From Wocania arenilitoris (lineage in GTDB: Bacteria > Bacteroidota > Bacteroidia > Flavobacteriales > Flavobacteriaceae), in assembly GCF_021728535.1 (NCBI RefSeq), contig NZ_JAKKDU010000017.1, positions 25,001-82,943 of the forward strand: 57,943 bases of DNA, written 5' to 3'. The position numbers and the translations under genes are program-made. This document shows positions 8,198 through 16,268 of this stretch, one piece after another (within the stretch, counting starts at the first letter, position 1; each line of letters opens with the position of its first letter). The notes below the pieces were generated by a model. The model saw only the letters and a program-made list of their open reading frames with translations. It searched no databases and was not told the origin of the DNA.

Positions 8198-8256
8198 AAA
8201 TAAAAGTGGAGATAAAACTATGTTCAAAAAATTTAGTTTTATCTCCACTTTTATTT
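8198..8256 (+). terminator. Long perfect hairpin, probable terminator
   Basis: Twenty-three bases at 8198-8220 are perfectly complementary to 8234-8256, with a 13-nt loop. The right arm is T-rich at its end (TTTTATTT), so it can act as a terminator for the T9SS gene that stops 18 bases upstream. The stem is unusually long for a terminator. Confidence 0.75.
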
Positions 8257-8376
8257 AATAAACTTTATTTTTGAATGAGTAAAATATTAAATATATATAA
8301 TGAGCCATAACAAAAAGTTAATACCAAACGAAATATGGTATAGGTGAATTACAGATAAAAAGTATAATTTAAATAG

Positions 8377-9972
8377 ATGAAATCTAAAATATCCTCTCTT
8401 TGTGTTGCTGCTATTATTTTTATAGTTATCTCATGTGATAACAAACAAACAAAACAATGGGTCGCAAAAGACCCTAATATTCTTTTTATTTTAGTTGACG
8501 ATCTTGGATATAAAGATTTAAGCTTCACTGGTAGTAATTTTTACGAAACTCCAAACATCGATAAAATTGCCAATGAAGGTATGGCTTTTACTCAAGGATA
8601 TGCGGCTAGTCGTGTTTGCAGTCCATCTAGAGCCAGTATTATGACAGGGAAATTTACAGCTAGACATGGAATAACAGATTGGATTGGTGCTGCTCATGGA
8701 GAATTATGGCGCAAACACAATAGACATAATAAATTACTGCCAGCCAATTATGAACATGTTTTACCCAAACAAGATATAACCATAGCCGAGGCTATGAAAA
8801 TGGCTGGTTATAAAACTTTTTTTGCAGGAAAATGGCATTTGGGGGAAAAAGGCTCTTATCCAGAAGATCATGGTTTTGACATTAACATTGGAGGTTGGGA
8901 AAAAGGAAGCCCCATTGGTGGTTACTTCTCCCCTTGGAAAAATCCAAATTTGGAAAATAAAGAAAAAGGTGAAAATCTATCCATACGACTTGCCAAAGAA
9001 ACATCGGAATTTATAAAAAAAAACAAGGACACTTCATTTTTTGCCTTTCTTTCATTCTATGCTGTTCATAGCCCAATACAAACAACTAAAACTAAATGGG
9101 AAAAATACAGAAACAAAGCAGAACAACTGGGTATTAAAGATACGGGGTACATAATGGAACGCGCTCTTCCTATAAGGCAAGCACAAGACAATCCTATTTA
9201 TGCTGGTTTGATTGAAGCTATGGATGATGCTGTTGGTCATGTTTTAAATACACTAGAAGAATTAAAGCTAGACAAAAACACTATTGTAATATTTACTTCA
9301 GACAATGGCGGAGTAGCTTCTGGTGATAACTTTTCTACCTCTAATTTACCTTTACGAGGCGGCAAAGGATATCAATGGGAAGGTGGTATACGAGAACCCT
9401 TTATCATAAAAGTGCCTTGGCTACAATCGAATGGAGCAACAAACGATTACCCAGTAATTGGAACCGACTTCTATCCGACTATATTAGATTTGGCTAACAT
9501 TAAACCTCTACCCGAACAACATATTGACGGGTTGAGTCTGAAACCGCTTTTGGAAGGCAAAACAATAACCACCAAAAGATCTTTATATTGGCATTACCCG
9601 CATTACGGAAACCAAGGCGGAGAGCCTTCATCCATTATAAGGGATGATCATTGGAAACTCATTCATTATTGGGAAGACGATAGAAATGAGTTGTATAATT
9701 TACAAGAAGACCCAAAAGAACAAACCGATATTGCCGATTCAAATATAGAAATCACTAAGAAACTCTATAATAAACTTAATACCTGGCTCAAATCGGTTAA
9801 TGCTAAAACACCAGCTAAAGATTTAGAATATGATGAGGCATTGGCAGATAAGCGTAAGGATTACTTGAAAAATACCTTGCTGCCTAATTTAGAAAAAGAA
9901 CGTGTTAAAATATTATCTAAAGATTTTAAACCTAATGCTGACTGGTGGCAAAGTCAGGTTACAATTGATTAA
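8377..9972 (+). CDS. Type I (S1) sulfatase, lipoprotein
   Basis: 531 residues. A lipoprotein signal ends at Cys20 (I-V-I-S-C), so it is membrane-anchored. The sulfatase fold follows: calcium ligands in L-V-D-D-L-G (Asp41/42), and the formylglycine motif C-S-P-S-R at 81-85 with the extended A-S-I-M-T-G. G-K-W-H-L-G lies near residue 150 and T-S-D-N-G-G near residue 305. Cys81 must be converted to formylglycine by a maturase encoded elsewhere. Such S1 sulfatases remove sulfate esters from algal or animal polysaccharides; the substrate class cannot be read from the sequence. Upstream is 200 bp containing the hairpin of the preceding gene; downstream it converges on the cysteine desulfurase. Confidence 0.93.
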   Translation: MKSKISSLCVAAIIFIVISCDNKQTKQWVAKDPNILFILVDDLGYKDLSFTGSNFYETPNIDKIANEGMAFTQGYAASRVCSPSRASIMTGKFTARHGITDWIGAAHGELWRKHNRHNKLLPANYEHVLPKQDITIAEAMKMAGYKTFFAGKWHLGEKGSYPEDHGFDINIGGWEKGSPIGGYFSPWKNPNLENKEKGENLSIRLAKETSEFIKKNKDTSFFAFLSFYAVHSPIQTTKTKWEKYRNKAEQLGIKDTGYIMERALPIRQAQDNPIYAGLIEAMDDAVGHVLNTLEELKLDKNTIVIFTSDNGGVASGDNFSTSNLPLRGGKGYQWEGGIREPFIIKVPWLQSNGATNDYPVIGTDFYPTILDLANIKPLPEQHIDGLSLKPLLEGKTITTKRSLYWHYPHYGNQGGEPSSIIRDDHWKLIHYWEDDRNELYNLQEDPKEQTDIADSNIEITKKLYNKLNTWLKSVNAKTPAKDLEYDEALADKRKDYLKNTLLPNLEKERVKILSKDFKPNADWWQSQVTID

Positions 9973-9984
9973 TTTGGCTATTAA

Positions 9985-11124
9985 CTAGATAAGTGCTTTT
10001 AAAACATCAATCACATAATCAATCTCTTGTCTGGTATTGTATATGCTAAATGAAAAGCGAATAGAAGGTTTTTGCAGCTCTTCGTCGTTTAGTATTTTGG
10101 CTAACACATGTGAGTTTTGGTTGCTGCCACTTTGGCAAGCACTTCCTTTTGAGCAAGCAATACCTTTTAAATCTAACTGAAACAATAACATACCCGATTT
10201 TTCTGGACTTACTGGTAAGCATACATTTACCATGGTGTAAGTTCCTTTTTCCATATTACCAGAAAACCCATTAAACTTAGCTGTTGGTATCTTTAATTTT
10301 AGCTTTTCTATAAAATATGCTTTTAAAGATTTTACATATTCGCTCTCTTTTTCTAAGTTATCATAAGCAATTTTTATAGCCGTTTCAATACCAACTATAT
10401 TGTGCACACTTTCGGTGCCTGCTCTAAACCCGCGTTCTTGTTCGCCACCTAAAATTAAAGGCTTTAAACCAGAGTTTTTCCTAATAAAAACAAATCCAAC
10501 ACCTTTTGGTCCATGAAATTTATGTGCAGCAGCAGCTAGAAAGTCTACTTGGACATCTTGCAAATCTAATTTGTAATGTCCAACAGATTGTACGGTGTCG
10601 CTATGAAATAACGCATTATTGGCTTTGCATAAATCTGCTACTTTTTTTATATCTAAAATATTACCTATTTCGTTATTAATGTGCATTAAACTTACTAGTG
10701 TGTATGTTTTAGTATCAAGTAGTTCCTCTAAATGATAGTAATCAATAAGTCCTTTTTTATCAATATTTACATAACTAACCTCAAGATTATATTCATTTTT
10801 AAGTTGTTCAATAGTATGTAAAACAGCATGATGTTCAATTTTCGATGTAATAATATGTGTTACTTTTAAATCTCTTACAGCACTTTGTAGTACTAAATTA
10901 TCGGCTTCAGTTCCACCAGAAGTAAACACAATTTCGCCAGCTGACACATTCAAATAACCTGCTATTGTTTTTCTTGATTTTTCAATTAATGCTTTAGATG
11001 ATCTGCCAAAGCTATGTGAAGATGAAGCATTTCCATAGTTATTCTTCATCACTTCAGTTATTTTATCAATAACCTCATCACGAATTTGCGTGGTTGCAGC
11101 ATTATCAAAATATATATGTTTCAT
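9985..11124 (-). CDS. Cysteine desulfurase, IscS/NifS-like
   Basis: 379 residues of the class V aminotransferase fold. It converts cysteine to alanine and hands the persulfide sulfur to Fe-S cluster assembly or tRNA thiolation. The start Y-F-D-N-A-A-T-T is typical. The pyridoxal-phosphate lysine is Lys202 in A-A-A-A-H-K-F-H-G-P-K-G. The catalytic cysteine is Cys330 in C-S-K-G-S-A-C-Q-S-G. His98/99 in I-E-H-H-A-V and the R-A-G-T-E motif near 234-238 fit. No iscU, sufE or other Fe-S genes are adjacent, so it may supply sulfur to MnmA (encoded at 31629) rather than form an isc operon; that is inference. Confidence 0.92.
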   Translation of the reverse strand: MKHIYFDNAATTQIRDEVIDKITEVMKNNYGNASSSHSFGRSSKALIEKSRKTIAGYLNVSAGEIVFTSGGTEADNLVLQSAVRDLKVTHIITSKIEHHAVLHTIEQLKNEYNLEVSYVNIDKKGLIDYYHLEELLDTKTYTLVSLMHINNEIGNILDIKKVADLCKANNALFHSDTVQSVGHYKLDLQDVQVDFLAAAAHKFHGPKGVGFVFIRKNSGLKPLILGGEQERGFRAGTESVHNIVGIETAIKIAYDNLEKESEYVKSLKAYFIEKLKLKIPTAKFNGFSGNMEKGTYTMVNVCLPVSPEKSGMLLFQLDLKGIACSKGSACQSGSNQNSHVLAKILNDEELQKPSIRFSFSIYNTRQEIDYVIDVLKALI

Positions 11125-11256
11125 CTACTTATTCATATTATAAAGCAAAAAATAATTCTATGTGCTTTAAGCATCAAAAATAATTGAAATAAAATTATTA
11201 TCAATATGATACGTTATAAATAACAATTCTATATTTTTGTCTTAAAACCCAAACAC

Positions 11257-12153
11257 ATGCGTAAATTATTTTTTGTCGTATTAACTCTTAGCATCACTTG
11301 TTTTTTTTCTTGTAGCGATGGTGATATTATTGAAGTAAAATTAGATTTTGGTAACGATTTTAGTAATTGCCAAGGTGTTACTGGTTTGGTTTTTTATAAA
11401 ACTAAAAACGACCCTTCTGAATCGGTTTCTGTCATTATTAACTCATTCAATCTAGATGATGTTTTTGAAGTTGGAGACGACAAAACATTCAGTACTACAA
11501 AATCTGGAACATTTAATTATAGATCTTACAGCAATACTTCAATTTCTGGAGGGAATTTGTTTTGCAACGACATTCCTTCCTCCGAGGTTAATATTATTAG
11601 TGATTATTCTAGTAATTGCAAAGCCAATATCAACACAATTTTAATTGAAGATGATAATGATGAGGTTCCATTAGCATTGGAAGATGTTAATGGAGATGGT
11701 AATTTAGAAAATGATGACACTGATGGTGATGGACTATGGAATTATATTGATATAGATGATGATGGTGATAATATTTTAACCATAGATGAAGATTTAAATG
11801 ATGACGGTGATCCTACAAACGATGATACTGATAATGATGGTATACCTAATTATTTAGATGATGATGATGATGGCGATGGCGTAAAAACTAGAGATGAAGA
11901 AAGCGATTCGCAAGACCAAAACCCAACAAACGATATTACAAACAGTGATGTTGGTCCAGATTATTTAAATAAAGATGTGTTAACTTCAGTTGCAGCAACA
12001 GCTTACAGAGCACATACCATATACCAAACCTATGTAGTTACTTTAACAGTAACAGGAATAAGCATAGATATTTTATTGCAAGACGAATATGATTTTGGTG
12101 AATTGTCAGGTGGCACATCAGATACTAGAACGGTTACTCCAGAATTTAATTAA
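11257..12153 (+). CDS. Lipoprotein with Asp-rich calcium-binding repeats
   Basis: 298 residues. The lipobox ends at Cys19 (C-F-F-S-C-S-D-G-D). The domain around 140-240 contains a ladder of D-x-D-G-D/N-G repeats (D-V-N-G-D-G, D-T-D-G-D-G, D-I-D-D-D-G-D, D-T-D-N-D-G-I-P-N-Y-L-D, D-D-D-G-D-G). These resemble thrombospondin type-3 calcium-binding repeats found in secreted Bacteroidota proteins. N- and C-terminal parts are not recognised. Probably an outer-membrane or surface lipoprotein whose rigid stalk needs calcium. The 3' end overlaps the convergent Smr gene by four bases. A TATTTTTG box 18 bases before the ATG may be its -7 element. Confidence 0.75.
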   Translation: MRKLFFVVLTLSITCFFSCSDGDIIEVKLDFGNDFSNCQGVTGLVFYKTKNDPSESVSVIINSFNLDDVFEVGDDKTFSTTKSGTFNYRSYSNTSISGGNLFCNDIPSSEVNIISDYSSNCKANINTILIEDDNDEVPLALEDVNGDGNLENDDTDGDGLWNYIDIDDDGDNILTIDEDLNDDGDPTNDDTDNDGIPNYLDDDDDGDGVKTRDEESDSQDQNPTNDITNSDVGPDYLNKDVLTSVAATAYRAHTIYQTYVVTLTVTGISIDILLQDEYDFGELSGGTSDTRTVTPEFN

Positions 12154-12716
12154 GTTGCAACGTTTTGATAAATATAAACTTCGGTAGCTCCTAAACCATA
12201 TTTTTGGTAATTAGCATCGTAGAATTTCATGTTATTATAGCGACCAAAAAGGTAATCTAATTCCATTTTTAAAACACCTTCGCCAACACCATGAATAAAC
12301 ACAATCTTTTGAATACGCTTTTTTATAGCAAACTCTAATTGTCGTCTAGCTGTATCTAATTGTAATGTTAACATGTCATGATTACTCATATTTTTTGAAG
12401 ATTTTACTAATTGATTTATATGTAAATCAATTTCTAAAGTAGGCTCATAACGCGCTTTTGGCTTTGCTTTTTTTACAGGCTTCTTTATGTATTGCTCTTT
12501 TTCGTAAATCGCAGATTTTATGCTATCGCTTGTAAACAAATCTGATTGTATTGCTTTGTCGGCATTAATTTTAATCAACTCTTTAGCTTTAAAATCAAGT
12601 AAAAAACCATCTTCAGTTTCAATAGAAATTAAACTGTTATCAATTTTTTTTATTGTGCCAGATAAATTTTCATCTATAACCAAAACATAATCGTTTATTT
12701 TAAAATTATTGTTCAT
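12150..12716 (-). CDS. Smr-domain protein with DUF2027-type N-terminus
   Basis: About 188 residues. The N-terminal half begins with a small beta domain (K-I-N-D-Y-V-L-V-I-D-E-N) as in DUF2027 proteins. The C-terminal ~90 residues are an Smr domain with L-E-I-D-L-H-I near its start and the key F-I-H-G-V-G-E-G-V-L loop. Smr domains are small nucleases related to the C-terminus of MutS2. The open frame extends to 12794, but that region overlaps the whole end of the upstream gene; the start is placed at one of two adjacent ATGs (12719 or 12716), giving an 11-14 bp overlap and likely translational coupling with the small membrane protein. Confidence 0.8.
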   Translation of the reverse strand: MNNNFKINDYVLVIDENLSGTIKKIDNSLISIETEDGFLLDFKAKELIKINADKAIQSDLFTSDSIKSAIYEKEQYIKKPVKKAKPKARYEPTLEIDLHINQLVKSSKNMSNHDMLTLQLDTARRQLEFAIKKRIQKIVFIHGVGEGVLKMELDYLFGRYNNMKFYDANYQKYGLGATEVYIYQNVAT

Positions 12717-12909
12717 CATTATTAAGCTTATTCGGGGTGTTGTTATCATCAACTTTCCTGCTCGGAATAGTTCTAGAAACCCTATATACACCAATCATTA
12801 ACACTACTAAACCCCCAATTAAAATATACTGATTTTGTTGCTCACCCGCCTTTGAATATAATGCAACAATAGCACCTAAAATAATTAATATGTAATTAAA
12901 ATATGTCAT
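12706..12909 (-). CDS. Small two-helix membrane protein
   Basis: 67 residues: a hydrophobic helix at about 5-20, a short loop (K-A-G-E-Q-Q-N-Q), a second helix at about 27-44 and a polar tail ending N-N-D-E-Q. Conserved small proteins of this form sit before the Smr gene in flavobacteria, as I recall, but no function is known. It overlaps the Smr gene start, so the two form an operon. Confidence 0.6.
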   Translation of the reverse strand: MTYFNYILIILGAIVALYSKAGEQQNQYILIGGLVVLMIGVYRVSRTIPSRKVDDNNTPNKLNNDEQ

Positions 12910-13024
12910 TAGAAAACCCTTGAATTAACACCGCCAATTTAAGCTAAAATTACTTATTGTTAAACAATTATTGATGGTATTATCTAAACCAACAATCGTT
13001 AAAAAGTATATTTTAATAGATTAT

Positions 13025-13055
13025 TTGCACAATTTGTATAAAAAATCTACATTTG
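13025..13055 (+). promoter_or_regulatory. Bacteroidota-type promoter
   Basis: TTG at 13025-13027, a 20-base spacer, then TACATTTG at 13048-13055, an exact match to the TTG / TAnnTTTG pattern. The expected transcription start lies near 13062, about 17 bases before the ATG at 13079. Confidence 0.65.
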
Positions 13056-13078
13056 TAGTTAACTAAGTCCAATTAATT

Positions 13079-14983
13079 ATGCTACGTAATTTTACTTTAT
13101 TATTTGTTTTAATAACTGGTTTATCTTTTAGTCAGGACTTATATGTTGCAAATGATAGCTATTTGTATACAAGAGATGTAGCATTGTTTGTAAATGATGA
13201 CATTAGGCTTGAAACTCCAACTTCTAACATTTATCTTAGAGGAGACGGACAACTTTTACAAAATACAGACACCAAAAACTCTGATGCTGGAGAGTTATCC
13301 ATTTATCAAAATCAAACCACAGGTATTTACGAATATAACTATTGGTGTTCGCCAGTAGGAATAAGTATAGATGGTATAGCACAAGGCAATGTGTCTTTTC
13401 AAGGTGATAATAGTATACACGACCCAACAGATCATACTGATTTAGCAAACGTAGCCTCTACAGCTTACTCTTTTACATCATCACAAAACGGAACAGCAAC
13501 TGAGCTTTCAAACTTTTGGATTTATACGTTGGTAAATGGCGAAGGTTATTTTGACTGGAATTATGTATCAGAAAATAACCCTGTTGCACCAGGTTTAGGA
13601 TTTACTTTAAAAGGAAGCCCTAACACCAATAATGTTTTAGATTTTAGAGGCAGACCTAATAATGGTACTATTACCGTTAGCTGTACTTTTGACGGTAGCG
13701 ATGATGAGCCCATAGTAGGTATACCCGATAGGGCAGAAACCTTAACAGGAAATCCTTACCCTTCTGCTCTAGACTTGAAAAAATTTATTATAGAAAACAC
13801 CAATACTGCAGATGGTGGAACCTCAACCAACCCAACAAATATTGAAGCAGAGATTTATTTTTGGGAACAAAAACCTAAAAATTCACACGTTTTGACTAAT
13901 TACGAAGGCGGTTATAGTATTTATACCCCTGGGGACTTAAGTGATTTAAATGATAATGGTTCTTATGCTACAGCAGCATTTGTTAGTTATGCTGGTGATG
14001 GAAGTTCAAACTTGCCAACTCCAGGAGGCGGTAACACCACAAGTTATTCTGGAAATAATTCTAGACGATATGCTGCTGTAGGACAAGGCTTTGTGGTTAG
14101 CAGTAAAGGGTCTGGCGGAAATTTTGTATTTACAAATAGTATGCGTCTATATTTACCAGAAGATTCAAGTCTAACAGGAGACGGTTCAGTTTTTGCAAAA
14201 AATGGGAAAAGCAAGAAAGACTCAAAAAAAGAAGTTAAACCGATGTCTCATAATGGTGTCGATTATAAATCAATTTTAGAAAATCCAACCATTATTCCTG
14301 AAATTAAAATACATACAAGAATAAATGACACATATTATAAAGAAAATGTTATTGCTTTTAGAAGTTCTACTCCAAATAACAATACTTTAAACCGCTTTTT
14401 TGATGGTATTAATATTCATGCTTTAAATTCTGATGCCTATTTGCTTTCTGAAAACAAAGAATTATCGATTAAATCTATAAATTACGACGAAGCAACAAGA
14501 ATTCCTTTTGGATTAAAGGCAGAGTATGACAATATGCTTTTTAGTGTTAGAGTTTACGCAGCAAAAGATACACCTTCAGATGTTAATATTTATGTTTATG
14601 ATAATACTAACAACACATATACTGATGTAAAAAACGGTACATTCAACATAACTTTAGAGACTGGAACTTATAACAACCGTTTCGAAATTACATTTAGCAA
14701 CAAAACTCTTAATGTAATTGATAATACGTTTGATAATTTTGATGTTATTCAAAACAATACTATTTCTCAGTTAAAAATTCTAAACCCAAATGCTTTAGAT
14801 ATAAAATCATTTAACTTATTTGATGTTTCTGGAAAACAGGTTTTAAATGAAAATATCTCAGGAAATAAAAACACGTATGCTTATTCCACAAAACCTTTAA
14901 GCAATGGTGTTTATATTGCTAGAATTAGTTTATCTAACAACCAAGTGCTTACTAAAAAAGTAATTGTTTCTAACAAAAATTAG
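13079..14983 (+). CDS. Large secreted protein with type IX sorting domain
   Basis: 634 residues. A signal peptide ends around F-S-Q (residue 19). The body begins with D-L-Y-V-A-N-D-S-Y-L-Y, then an N-Y-W-C-S-P-V-G segment near residue 95 and a G-N-P-Y-P-S-A-L-D segment near 220. This layout is seen in a large, uncharacterised family of flavobacterial T9SS cargo proteins. The last ~80 residues are a type A sorting domain (L-K-I-L-N-P-N, D-V-S-G-K-Q-V, N-G-V-Y-I-A-R, T-K-K-V-I-V). It is likely exported to the cell surface. No enzymatic motif is visible. A clear promoter lies just upstream. Confidence 0.8.
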   Translation: MLRNFTLLFVLITGLSFSQDLYVANDSYLYTRDVALFVNDDIRLETPTSNIYLRGDGQLLQNTDTKNSDAGELSIYQNQTTGIYEYNYWCSPVGISIDGIAQGNVSFQGDNSIHDPTDHTDLANVASTAYSFTSSQNGTATELSNFWIYTLVNGEGYFDWNYVSENNPVAPGLGFTLKGSPNTNNVLDFRGRPNNGTITVSCTFDGSDDEPIVGIPDRAETLTGNPYPSALDLKKFIIENTNTADGGTSTNPTNIEAEIYFWEQKPKNSHVLTNYEGGYSIYTPGDLSDLNDNGSYATAAFVSYAGDGSSNLPTPGGGNTTSYSGNNSRRYAAVGQGFVVSSKGSGGNFVFTNSMRLYLPEDSSLTGDGSVFAKNGKSKKDSKKEVKPMSHNGVDYKSILENPTIIPEIKIHTRINDTYYKENVIAFRSSTPNNNTLNRFFDGINIHALNSDAYLLSENKELSIKSINYDEATRIPFGLKAEYDNMLFSVRVYAAKDTPSDVNIYVYDNTNNTYTDVKNGTFNITLETGTYNNRFEITFSNKTLNVIDNTFDNFDVIQNNTISQLKILNPNALDIKSFNLFDVSGKQVLNENISGNKNTYAYSTKPLSNGVYIARISLSNNQVLTKKVIVSNKN

Positions 14984-15054
14984 ATTATGTTTAATTTTTT
15001 AAAAGTTAGTAATTACAAATTTTTGCATAAATTTAACAAGATTTAATCTCTAAT

Positions 15055-15348
15055 ATGCAATCAACTTTTGAAGAATACATGGTACCCTGCTTGAACAAAA
15101 AGCTTTTTGGTATTGACTGTATGGGTTGTGGTATGCAACGTTCAATTTCACTCATTTTCTATGGGGATTTTGTTGAGGCTTTTTATATGTACCCAGCAAT
15201 ATATACATTAATACTACTTTTTGGTGTTATTGCTATAAATTCATTTAAAAGTTTTAAGTACGCTAATAAAATTATTATTATTTTGGCTATTCTTAATGCT
15301 ATAATTATCATTGGAAATTTTATAATAAAAACTTTTCTAATCAAATAA
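15055..15348 (+). CDS. DUF2752 membrane protein
   Basis: 97 residues. The C-M-G-C-G-M-Q-R-S motif (about residues 22-30) and the following helix with Y-P-A-I-Y identify the DUF2752 family, small inner-membrane proteins with a conserved Cys-x-x-Cys-G. Two further hydrophobic helices follow. Its role is unknown. It is eight bases upstream of a second small membrane protein and the two probably form an operon. Confidence 0.8.
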   Translation: MQSTFEEYMVPCLNKKLFGIDCMGCGMQRSISLIFYGDFVEAFYMYPAIYTLILLFGVIAINSFKSFKYANKIIIILAILNAIIIIGNFIIKTFLIK

Positions 15349-15355
15349 AAAAAAC

Positions 15356-15688
15356 ATGGAACAACAAAAATTACCTAATGCAACGATTATTTTAGTATTT
15401 GGAATCTTATCAATAGTAACATGCTGCTGCTATGGGATAATAGGGTTAATACTTGGTATTGTAGCACTTGTATTAGCAAACAAAGCTACTAAAGTTTATG
15501 CAGAAAACCCTGAAGCTTACACTGGATATCAGAATGTAAAAACGGGTAAAATTTTAGGAATTATAGGAATTGTATTAAGTGCACTATACTTACTTTTTGT
15601 TTTGTGGTTAGTTAGCACTTTTGGCTGGGAAACTTTACAAGACCAAGAGTTAATGCAAGAAAAACTTCAAGAAATGATGGGACAATAA
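15356..15688 (+). CDS. CCC-motif small membrane protein (DUF4190-like)
   Basis: 110 residues with two hydrophobic hairpins. The first helix carries T-C-C-C-Y-G near residues 22-27, the mark of the small Bacteroidota CCC-motif membrane proteins, followed by G-L-I-L-G-I-V-A-L and a cytoplasmic Y-x-x-x-x-x-x-Y loop. A last helix precedes a charged tail (Q-E-L-M-Q-E-K-L). DUF2752 and CCC-motif genes are commonly neighbours. Function unknown. A strong terminator follows ten bases after the stop. Confidence 0.8.
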   Translation: MEQQKLPNATIILVFGILSIVTCCCYGIIGLILGIVALVLANKATKVYAENPEAYTGYQNVKTGKILGIIGIVLSALYLLFVLWLVSTFGWETLQDQELMQEKLQEMMGQ

Positions 15689-15697
15689 GTTCTCAAT

Positions 15698-15754
15698 AAT
15701 AAAAAAGCGACCATATTTTAAGTTTCCTCAACAAGTATTGGTCGCTTTTTTATT
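15698..15754 (+). terminator. Rho-independent terminator
   Basis: Sixteen-base perfect arms (15698-15713 and 15739-15754) with GCGACCA/TGGTCGC at the core and a T-run on the 3' arm. It ends the DUF2752/CCC-motif transcript. Confidence 0.88.
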
Positions 15755-15917
15755 TAATCATCCTATTCTTAAAATGAAAATGTTGCAAAAAAACATACTT
15801 CCTAAAATAATAGAACATATTTAGCTAAATCTGTATGATTTTTTATATAATTTTTGTAAATTATACACGTCTTTATTAAATTTCAGACAGCACGTATTCA
15901 ATAAAAAAATTGAGACA

Positions 15918-16226
15918 ATGTTAAATCTAAAGAAAGAAATGCATATAATTGGTGGGCATTCACAAGGCGCAAAAATGGCATCCAAATTCATTTATGAAAA
16001 TCTTGGGCTATTTAAAGGACTTTTTTCATTAGAAACTATATTATCCAAGAGATTTCGATTTTATCATACAGGATATTCTAAAAATCAAGTTTTATCAAGA
16101 AATGGATGGATTAGCAAGTGTGTTTCTGAAGTATTGGAAAATAAAAATAAACTTCTCTCAAAATACGAGCCTAATATAAATAAAAGTAGAAAATCATTTT
16201 CAATCTGGATATTTGGAGACTATTAA
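15918..16226 (+). pseudogene. Alpha/beta-hydrolase fragment
   Basis: 102 open codons. Residues 10-33 read I-I-G-G-H-S-Q-G-A-K-M-A-S-K-F, the nucleophile elbow (G-H-S-Q-G) of an alpha/beta hydrolase with the helix after it. A full member is 250 residues or more, so the N-terminal strands and oxyanion region are missing. At the end the frame drifts: shifting by one base gives N-H-F-Q-S-G-Y-L, close to the family's catalytic His motif (G-N-H-x-Q-F-G-Y). This suggests internal deletions and a frameshift. I take it as a decayed gene, though a short novel protein cannot be excluded. Confidence 0.55.
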
Positions 16227-16268
16227 CTTAAAATACTGATTTTTTTATTAAAATTAATCTATAAAACC

